From: a bacterium
GTDB lineage: Bacteria; Armatimonadota; Chthonomonadetes; Chthonomonadales; Chthonomonadaceae
Reading direction: 5' to 3'
Assembly: GCA_021805405.1 (NCBI GenBank)
Contig: JAJZFK010000094.1
Coordinates: 1 to 11,893, forward strand
Length of the DNA stretch: 11,893 nt
The translations under genes and the position numbers were made by a program. Below, one piece after another: positions 6,836 through 11,893 of the stretch. Under the pieces are notes generated by a model, which was not told the DNA's origin, did no database searches, and saw only the letters and a list, made by a program, of their open reading frames with translations. Within the stretch, counting starts at the first letter, position 1. Every line of letters starts with the position of its first letter.

Positions 6836-7042
6836 TCACATGGTAGAATATAGTCCGAGCTTTTGGCCAAATTCTTGAGATTTGGTTGCCGGTGCCTTCG
6901 TTGAAACTGCGATCATCACCTCGCCGTGAGCGTTGACATCCGAGTGGCCCGCAACCTGCACCGTGTGCGTTCCGTTGAGAGAACGTGAGTTTGTACCCTC
7001 CTTGGGCAGCGCATGCTGCCCACTTTTTTTAAATCCACCCTT
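6836..7042 (-). pseudogene. coding-looking frame without start, probable frameshifted 3' end of the 80-residue gene
   Basis: On the minus strand, one frame is open from 7042 to the TGA at 6836-6838 and reads like protein (for example THTVQVAGHSDVNAHGEV, then MIAVSTKAPATKSQEF). Most of its codons start with a purine, as in genes nearby. It has no ATG, GTG or TTG near its upstream end, although AAGGAGGG occurs at 7002-6995. It begins in a different phase exactly where the 80-residue gene stops (7029-7031). One base too many in the AAAAGGGTGGATTT stretch would explain both facts. Joined, the product would be about 145 residues: one membrane helix plus a C-terminal domain. It could be a true mutation, programmed frameshifting, a sequence error, or chance openness. 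Confidence 0.4.
7003..7030 (+). terminator. strong Rho-independent terminator on the plus strand
   Basis: GGGCAGC (7004-7010) and GCTGCCC (7015-7021) form a perfect stem with a GCAT loop, extendable by T7003-A7022, followed by seven T residues (7024-7030). This is a textbook terminator for plus-strand transcription. The nearest plus-strand gene, the transaldolase, ends 265 nt earlier, and its tail is the likely client. It ends exactly at the stop of the minus-strand 80-residue gene. Confidence 0.8.
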
Positions 7043-7271
7043 TTAATGCTAATATGGTGAATACTAGGGCAGCACCGCATAGTGCAAGTGCACCCCACAC
7101 TGCAAAACTCGTGGCGGTGCCAAGCTCCGGTTTAGATCCCTGTGTGTCGGCACGAACCAACTCCAAGTCAATGTTTAGGGGTGCTGTGCCAGCAATAGTC
7201 TCATAGTTGCCACCGTGCGGCGAAGTTGGCGCGTGTGGACCTCCTCTAGGAGGGATTAGTGACTGTGGCAT
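7029..7271 (-). CDS. small single-pass membrane protein, function unknown
   Basis: This protein of 80 residues has a polar, proline- and glycine-rich N-terminus (about 1-50) and one hydrophobic helix at about 54-76 (SFAVWGALALCGAALVF and on), ending four residues later. I recognise no family. The ATG at 7271 follows GAGAGGA and sits 3 nt past the stop of the upstream 172-residue gene, so the two are translated as a unit. The stop right after the membrane helix looks premature. An adjacent open frame in another phase suggests that the protein once, or still, carried a C-terminal domain of about 65 residues. Confidence 0.6.
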   Translation of the reverse strand: MPQSLIPPRGGPHAPTSPHGGNYETIAGTAPLNIDLELVRADTQGSKPELGTATSFAVWGALALCGAALVFTILALKGWI

Positions 7272-7274
7272 GGT

Positions 7275-7793
7275 CTAGAATCCTCTCAGGTACTTCACAC
7301 GGGCGAGAAACTCATGAGCCGACTCTTCGCCCTCCGGTGTACATGCCGTAATTAGAGTAGTCGCAGGAAAGCTGTGGTACATGCAAGCCCTGAAAACAAA
7401 TGGCTGATCGGTACTGGGCTCCAGCCATGTCTCTTCAACGTTCATTACAGATGACAACGGTGTACTGTGCATTCGAATTCCGTTAGAAAACGCAAGGAAT
7501 TCGAAAAGACATTCACCTTCAATCGCCAGTGCCTGTAATTTAGCGCGTGCGCCCGCTTCCCAACCGCACTGCCCGTTAGAAAAATAGCTGGGATCGACCT
7601 CCCGGGAGATATACGAGCCCCTTAAATTGGGGTGCAGGTCCGCAAATTCATTGAGCAGTTGTGCGGTTTTATAATAGGTTCCCGGTTGTTGGCGCAGCTC
7701 ATGAAGTGCATTTTCAAACCTGCGAACAAATTCTCGGCCAACAGTGCGGGTTTGTCTGTCGGCCAATTCCCTTCCCGATTTATCGACAGACAA
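7275..7793 (-). CDS. hypothetical protein, 172 residues
   Basis: I do not recognise this protein. It looks soluble and cytoplasmic, with no signal peptide or membrane helix. The first third is charged and probably helical (about 8-55); the rest alternates, with aromatic patches (WEAGARAKLQAL around 78-89, CLFEFLAF 95-102) and a last helix at about 156-170. Three of the four cysteines (C76, C95, C137 and C151) lie in the second half. The start is TTG at 7793, preceded by GGAG at a distance of 9 nt; no ATG lies in frame upstream. The gene for the small membrane protein follows after 3 nt, which suggests that the two products act together. The rhomboid gene lies 138 nt upstream on the same strand and may or may not be in the same transcript. 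Confidence 0.65.
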   Translation of the reverse strand: MSVDKSGRELADRQTRTVGREFVRRFENALHELRQQPGTYYKTAQLLNEFADLHPNLRGSYISREVDPSYFSNGQCGWEAGARAKLQALAIEGECLFEFLAFSNGIRMHSTPLSSVMNVEETWLEPSTDQPFVFRACMYHSFPATTLITACTPEGEESAHEFLARVKYLRGF

Positions 7794-7931
7794 TGTTAGT
7801 GGCTCCTCGTAGCGATGGTTGTTGTCAACTCCGTGCGCGTATCATTCTTTGCCATGTTGAAGGAGTTGCAGGAAATATTATCGGAGCAAAACCGGTAACC
7901 TTAAGGGGATTTGTCTGCTACATTGCGGTGT

Positions 7932-9119
7932 TCAGCGGGAATTTGTGCCGAGAATTTGAATACTGGATAACATGGAGTTGTAGGTAGTTAGCGACGTATT
8001 ATATGAGTTTATTGGGCTTACAAGAATTACTATCACAGTACGACTGGCAACGGTAAAAACCGTAATCACCTCGCGGGATGTGGAGTGATTAACCATGACG
8101 TTAAATCCCGCGGAGTTGGCAACATGTACCGTGGTCGTAGTCAAGCCTCTTGAGCTAAAGGCTCGCTGAAATGCAATGAGTGAACCCGTAGTCTTTACGT
8201 CTTTAATCGTTATTACTGCGCCAGAAGGATTTCGCCACGCGCTGTCACCACTCCCTGGTAAAACTCCATGTAGCCAGGTGGCCGGAAGACTAAATTCCCA
8301 GTCGCCGTGAGGAGATTGGTAGTACTTTAGCCGTTCAGCGCGAATGGTTGCCAATGTAACGCCTTGACCTGCGCGATATTGAACCACACCCGCAACCAAT
8401 GCGACTAGTACCAGAAAAATCGTACACGCATTCGTAGCAATCTCTCGAAATTTGTTTAGCGGTCGGGTATCCAGGGCCTCGGGCAGAATGAAGAGTCCGA
8501 TAACCGCTCCTGAAGCGAGACCACCCACATGTGCCCAGTTATCGATGCCGGGAATACGTGAATCTATCGCCAGGTTGAGTACCGTGATAATGGTTAACTG
8601 TGAGAGGATTGCCTTTCGAGCGCGCTCATTTACGAGGCTTCGCCACCTAATTGGGAAGATAAGCCCGGCCCCAACCAGCCCGAAAATGGCACCGCTAGCT
8701 CCCAGGCTTGGCTCTTTAAGGTGCATGAAGCTAACAATATTGGCTAATATTCCGGTGGCGAGGAACAGTATGATGAACTTACGAGAGCCGAAAATGCGCT
8801 CGATTGATGCGCCGAACCAGTACAGCGAGAGACCATTCATGGCAATGTGCATGACACTTCCATGAAGAAATATAGACGTTACCAGCAGCTGCCACTGCCC
8901 CGCGCGAATGAGGTGCGGATCGCTTAGGCCCCAACGATAGGCTACATTGTTCGTTATTCTACCGTGACCCTGGTACATCATGACGGCGAAAATCGCGATG
9001 AGAATCGCAAGTAGACCAAGCGTAGCTGGAATATCTCGTGCCAACTGTGCCCGCGAAGGAGCGGGTTGAGGTCGCTGATCGTAGAAATGGGGCGAAGTTG
9101 AACCGTGACTATTCGTCAA
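7932..9119 (-). CDS. rhomboid-family intramembrane serine protease with extra C-terminal domain
   Basis: This 395-residue protein should cut transmembrane segments of other membrane proteins. The rhomboid core is complete: H91 and N95 in HIAMNGLSLYWFG, catalytic S142 in GASGAIFGL and catalytic H197 in NWAHVGGLASG. Six core helices are expected between about 33 and 213, and a seventh hydrophobic segment lies at about 229-248. After it comes a domain of about 125 residues (266-390) starting GDWEFSLPATW, without membrane helices. The layout recalls PsbP-like or lipoprotein-type substrate domains, but that is a weak guess. By topology this domain should face outside. The start is TTG at 9119, with a poor ribosome-binding site but a perfect TATAAT only about 17 nt upstream. 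No other start precedes the first helix. Confidence 0.85.
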   Translation of the reverse strand: MTNSHGSTSPHFYDQRPQPAPSRAQLARDIPATLGLLAILIAIFAVMMYQGHGRITNNVAYRWGLSDPHLIRAGQWQLLVTSIFLHGSVMHIAMNGLSLYWFGASIERIFGSRKFIILFLATGILANIVSFMHLKEPSLGASGAIFGLVGAGLIFPIRWRSLVNERARKAILSQLTIITVLNLAIDSRIPGIDNWAHVGGLASGAVIGLFILPEALDTRPLNKFREIATNACTIFLVLVALVAGVVQYRAGQGVTLATIRAERLKYYQSPHGDWEFSLPATWLHGVLPGSGDSAWRNPSGAVITIKDVKTTGSLIAFQRAFSSRGLTTTTVHVANSAGFNVMVNHSTSREVITVFTVASRTVIVILVSPINSYNTSLTTYNSMLSSIQILGTNSR

Positions 9120-9135
9120 ATTTGCACTCTAACCA

Positions 9136-9141
9136 ATTATA
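9136..9141 (-). promoter_or_regulatory. -10 element of the rhomboid gene
   Basis: The minus strand reads TATAAT at 9141-9136, giving a predicted start of transcription near 9129 and a leader of only about 10 nt. There is no normal -35 hexamer at 17 nt; that position is occupied by AAATACCCT, one arm of the inverted repeat listed separately. This suggests an activator-dependent or repressed promoter. Confidence 0.5.
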
Positions 9142-9157
9142 TTTAGGTTTCCACGCA

Positions 9158-9200
9158 AGGGTATTTCGCGAATTCATTGCGTTCATGTTCAAAATACCCT
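9158..9200. repeat. AGGGTATTT/AAATACCCT inverted repeat upstream of the rhomboid gene
   Basis: Perfect 9-bp arms lie at 9158-9166 and 9192-9200, with centres 34 bp apart. The near arm coincides with the -35 region of the rhomboid promoter. Further TACCC or GGGTA pentamers occur nearby, between 9200 and 9310. It fits a regulator bound on one face of the DNA better than a terminator, because no T-run follows. Confidence 0.4.
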
Positions 9201-9344
9201 CACGTTGGTAACAGAATATTCAGGTTATACCCGTTAAAGTACCCATATATCTACTGTATGCAGAGAGTGGGGGCATCGTAGGTAGCCATACAATTCATTA
9301 CGGGTAATATTAGCGATGTAACGAAAGCAGGCTGCGTCAGCAGA

Positions 9345-9827
9345 TTAAACTGCCGCGGCCAGCTTAACAAGTTCGGCGATTACGTCGTCTGCTACAGGCT
9401 GAGCTTTCTCGTCGTCCCCAGGTGTGAACTCACCAAGCTTCGCCTGGCCCAATTTCTCCAGGATACACGAGAGCGGTTTTCCGGTAAGCCGACGGGACAC
9501 GTCGTCGATAACGCGACTGACTACCTGTGCACGTGTTTGAGTAGGGTTGTAATATCCCTTGCCAGTACCAGACTTTCGCTGTACTGAAAGCAGGCCTTTC
9601 TCGACCATACGGCTAAGCGTCACCGCAATGGTAGAGGGTGACTGCATTTCGCGGTCCTCTGTACGGCGAAGCTGAAACATAGCCTCGTAAACCTCTACGG
9701 ACGATTGTGGTTTACCGGCATCCCACAATATACGTAGAATGTCACCTTCAAGCACGCCCAATGATGGGACGTGGTCTCCGCCTACGCCAAGATATTTCCT
9801 GCGCCGGTCTTTAGTTGCTGCGGCCAT
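9345..9827 (-). CDS. BlaI/MecI/CopY-type winged-helix repressor
   Basis: This 160-residue DNA-binding repressor carries the BlaI-type winged helix at about residues 21-98: LGVLEGDILRILWDAGKPQS, VEVYEAM, then the recognition helix STIAVTLSRMVEKGLLSVQR and the wing ending at YYNP. A helical dimerisation part follows (about 98-128) and then an acidic tail. The N-terminal 20 residues are basic. ATG 9827 has GGAAGGG upstream. Family members control beta-lactamase, copper or stress genes and are usually relieved by a BlaR-type protease or a metal. No such partner is in this window, so the signal and targets are unknown. Inverted repeats in its own upstream region suggest autorepression. The divergent neighbour, 226 nt away, is glnE. 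Confidence 0.8.
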   Translation of the reverse strand: MAAATKDRRRKYLGVGGDHVPSLGVLEGDILRILWDAGKPQSSVEVYEAMFQLRRTEDREMQSPSTIAVTLSRMVEKGLLSVQRKSGTGKGYYNPTQTRAQVVSRVIDDVSRRLTGKPLSCILEKLGQAKLGEFTPGDDEKAQPVADDVIAELVKLAAAV

Positions 9828-9837
9828 TCATTCACCC

Positions 9838-9911
9838 TTCCAGTTCGTTGATCTATTTTCCATTGCACTAAAAAACCGGCACGTATCGGCCGTCTACAGT
9901 TACAACTGGAA
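9838..9911. promoter_or_regulatory. operator-like repeats upstream of the BlaI-type gene
   Basis: TTCCAGTT (9838-9845) and its perfect complement AACTGGAA (9904-9911) flank the expected promoter of the repressor gene. The distal copy is part of a 12-bp near-palindrome CAGTTACAACTG (9897-9908). BlaI relatives bind sites with TACA/TGTA cores, and TACA occurs here twice. The assignment is an inference from position and symmetry. Confidence 0.35.
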
Positions 9912-10003
9912 AACGCGACAGATGATTAACTGGCAAGATTTATTTAGTGTGTTAATCCCGAACTTACATGTGCGTGTTTCATATACGGAAATAGCGTCTC
10001 TCA

Positions 10004-10032
10004 TTGTTTACCGCTAAGGTACAATTTATTAC
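10004..10032 (+). promoter_or_regulatory. possible promoter of glnE
   Basis: TTGTTT (10004-10009) and TATTAC (10027-10032) are 17 nt apart, with transcription predicted near 10039. A second possible -10, TACAAT, lies at 10020-10025 without a matching -35. Both fits are moderate. Confidence 0.3.
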
Positions 10033-10053
10033 AAATTTATTCGGTACATTCAG

Positions 10054-11893
10054 GTGGAGGTGGTTGGCATAGGTGACGAGACTCTTTATGCAGCTGGGCT
10101 GACCGATCCTTCCCGTGCCACCGAGCTAATTCTCGGCTTGGCAGGACGTGGCGTTACAGATGACGACGTTGCAGAGCTAATGCCACATTTGCTTTCGGCC
10201 TTAAAATCTTCGCCGGATGCGGATCGTGCGCTCGCAGCATTTGCGCGCTGGTTTTCGGCTTTGTCTGCTCCCTCCTCTTATCGAAACCTGTTGCTCAGCC
10301 ATAATGCGGCGCTTAAGGTGTTTTGTGTGGTGGCTGGCAGCAGCCAACTGTTTGCAGATATGCTGGTTCACCAACCGGAACTCTTTGATATAATTGCTGA
10401 TCCTGGTTTACGTGACTCCTCCCGCTCTGCGCCCTGGTTTACACGCGAAATTACTGCACTGCTTGCTGCATGCCGAATGCCAGAGTTAAAGATTGAGGCA
10501 CTACGCCGTTGGAAGGCGCGCGAGATGCTTAGAATTGGCGCGCGTGACCTGGCGGGGCTCACGGATATGAGTTCTGCCGCGATGGAGTTCTCCAACCTAG
10601 CCGATGCCGCTGTCGTTGCTTCGCTGAACATTGCCTGTAGCACTCTTGCTGCACCGGATTCGCCCGCAATGGCTGTGATTGCCATGGGTAAACTGGGTGG
10701 CCGCGAGTTAAACTACGCCAGTGATATAGACCTTATTTTTGTGAACGGTGACAATATGCCGGGCACTATAGTTACGGCAGACGGACGCTCATGGGAGACA
10801 ACGGCATACCTTGCACGGTTATGCGAAACTGTAAACCGCGTACTCACCGGGCAGGGGCCCGGTGGAACCGTTTTTCGTGTAGATCTCCGTGTTCGCCCTA
10901 TCGTACAAATAGGACCCATTATTCGTTCGGTTGCAAGTTACCGATCGTATTTTGAAAGCTGGGCAGAAACATGGGAGCGACAAGCCATGCTGAAAGCCCG
11001 GTTTATTGCTGGAGATAGGACGGTCGCCGAAGCCTTCTTTCGCGCGGTGACCCCCTTCGTCTTTTCGCAGTCTGCCTCTGGTACTGTTCTTCGTGAGATG
11101 GAGGAGAATAAGCGCCGTATAGAGAACAAAGCGCGCCTGCAGGGCGAGTGGCACACAAATATAAAGACCGGTTTTGGTGGCATTCGCGATATTGAATTCA
11201 TTGTACAGAGGCTCCAGATCATACATGGCGGTCGGCTGCACTCACTACGAACGCCGAATACACTGGCTGCGCTGCGCAGATTGCAACAGGCAAGATTACT
11301 CGACAAGGCTGATGCTGCGTTGTTAGCGGACAACTATGTTTTTCTCCGTAACCTCGAACATAGGCTGCAGCTCCTGCATGGCCATCAAACACAGGTGTTG
11401 CCAAAGGATGACGAGCAGAACGAATTACGTCTGCTAGCCCGACGAACGGGTATCGACGATGCTGAATCGTTTAGAAGTCTGTTTGCAACTCGCACTGCGG
11501 CGGTTCACGACGCGCTTAACAGGCTGTTCTATCAACAGGTAGCGGACCCCGTACTGGTAGTGGCCGATTCGCCATGGAGTGATATCGGGCAGCTACTAGA
11601 CGGCCTTGAGACACCGGCAGCCAAAGCGATCCTTGCGGACCGACTCCTGGGTGCTGGATTCAACGATGTGCAATCCGCGATTGAGCAGCTGTCGCAGGCT
11701 GTAGTAGGTAATCAGTTTGGGCGCGCTCAGCCTGAAAATGCGCGTGCGTTCAAGCTGCTTGCTCCCGAGTTACTACGCAAAGCCAGCGCAACCGCAGATG
11801 CCGATGCAGCTCTTTCTGGCTATGACTCTCTTGCACAGGCACACCCTAACAGGTCTGCCCTCGATAGTGCCTGCCTTGAGTCACCAGATATGC
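10054..11893 (+). CDS. glnE: glutamine synthetase adenylyltransferase/adenylyl-removing enzyme, partial (no 3' end)
   Basis: GlnE attaches AMP to, and removes it from, glutamine synthetase in response to PII and glutamine, setting the rate of ammonia assimilation. The frame is open from 10018 to the window end, giving 613 of an expected 950-1000 residues. The N-terminal adenylyl-removing nucleotidyltransferase domain is clear: RRWKAREMLRIGARDLAGL, then VIAMGKLGGRELNYASDIDL with metal-binding D224 and D226, and FRVDLRVRP with D277. Downstream are WERQAMLKARFIAGD and the linker GFGGIRDIEFIVQ. The second, adenylating domain lies outside the window. The start is uncertain: GTG 10054 and GTG 10060 are in frame, but the only good ribosome-binding site (GGAGGTG, 10056-10062) overlaps them. 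The BlaI-type repressor gene is divergent. Confidence 0.92.
   Translation, partial: MEVVGIGDETLYAAGLTDPSRATELILGLAGRGVTDDDVAELMPHLLSALKSSPDADRALAAFARWFSALSAPSSYRNLLLSHNAALKVFCVVAGSSQLFADMLVHQPELFDIIADPGLRDSSRSAPWFTREITALLAACRMPELKIEALRRWKAREMLRIGARDLAGLTDMSSAAMEFSNLADAAVVASLNIACSTLAAPDSPAMAVIAMGKLGGRELNYASDIDLIFVNGDNMPGTIVTADGRSWETTAYLARLCETVNRVLTGQGPGGTVFRVDLRVRPIVQIGPIIRSVASYRSYFESWAETWERQAMLKARFIAGDRTVAEAFFRAVTPFVFSQSASGTVLREMEENKRRIENKARLQGEWHTNIKTGFGGIRDIEFIVQRLQIIHGGRLHSLRTPNTLAALRRLQQARLLDKADAALLADNYVFLRNLEHRLQLLHGHQTQVLPKDDEQNELRLLARRTGIDDAESFRSLFATRTAAVHDALNRLFYQQVADPVLVVADSPWSDIGQLLDGLETPAAKAILADRLLGAGFNDVQSAIEQLSQAVVGNQFGRAQPENARAFKLLAPELLRKASATADADAALSGYDSLAQAHPNRSALDSACLESPDM

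Noticed and set aside
8452..8865. Plus-strand frame of 137 residues within the rhomboid gene
   Set aside because: It is the complement of the conserved catalytic core.
9739..10017. Plus-strand frame of 92 residues across the BlaI-glnE gap
   Set aside because: It begins inside the repressor gene, has no ribosome-binding site and covers the divergent promoter region.
1..11893. Eight or so GGTACC sites, more than the three expected by chance
   Set aside because: They lie in unrelated contexts, within genes and between them, with no shared flank; the excess is modest.
1..11893. Mobile elements, CRISPR arrays, tRNA or rRNA genes
   Set aside because: I saw no transposase or integrase, no regularly spaced repeats and no tRNA-like folds.

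Overview
This is a bacterial chromosomal window of roughly balanced base composition. Genes are closely spaced on both strands, several have non-ATG starts (TTG, GTG), and there is no sign of phage, plasmid, transposon, CRISPR or tRNA/rRNA genes. The gene set is a free-living heterotroph's housekeeping and environmental-response repertoire: an ECF sigma/anti-sigma pair, an alpha-L-rhamnosidase, a transaldolase, a rhomboid protease, a BlaI-type repressor and GlnE. I cannot name the phylum from the sequence alone.

Left part (1-2104). A strong hairpin plus T-run at the left edge ends a transcript from outside the window. On the minus strand an ECF sigma factor gene (1132-1695) is followed after 13 nt by its membrane-anchored zinc anti-sigma gene (321-1118). 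The anti-sigma zinc-site spacing matches that of the Streptomyces redox sensor RsrA. A 385-nt divergent region then holds a plausible sigma-70 promoter with an overlapping inverted repeat, and a leader of about 160 nt leading to the rhamnosidase gene.

Middle part (2105-7030). On the plus strand lie a GH78 alpha-L-rhamnosidase (2105-4744), its likely terminator, a separate promoter and a small zinc-ribbon membrane protein (4851-5396), then a transaldolase with a C-terminal extension (5476-6738). Two plus-strand hairpins follow, and the second (7003-7030) is a textbook terminator.

Right part (6836-11893). On the minus strand, an unrecognised 172-residue protein and an 80-residue single-pass membrane protein form a two-gene unit. 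A coding-looking frame continues past the stop of the second gene in another phase, which suggests a frameshifted gene. Upstream are a rhomboid protease carrying an extra C-terminal domain and, further on, a BlaI/MecI-type repressor gene. Divergent from the repressor is the start of glnE, which regulates glutamine synthetase; it runs off the right end.

No obvious new multi-gene system is visible. The points most worth checking are the frame break at about 7030-7042 next to an opposing terminator, the RsrA-like but membrane-bound anti-sigma factor, the rhomboid with an added domain, and the paired operator-like repeats in front of the rhamnosidase, rhomboid and BlaI-type genes.
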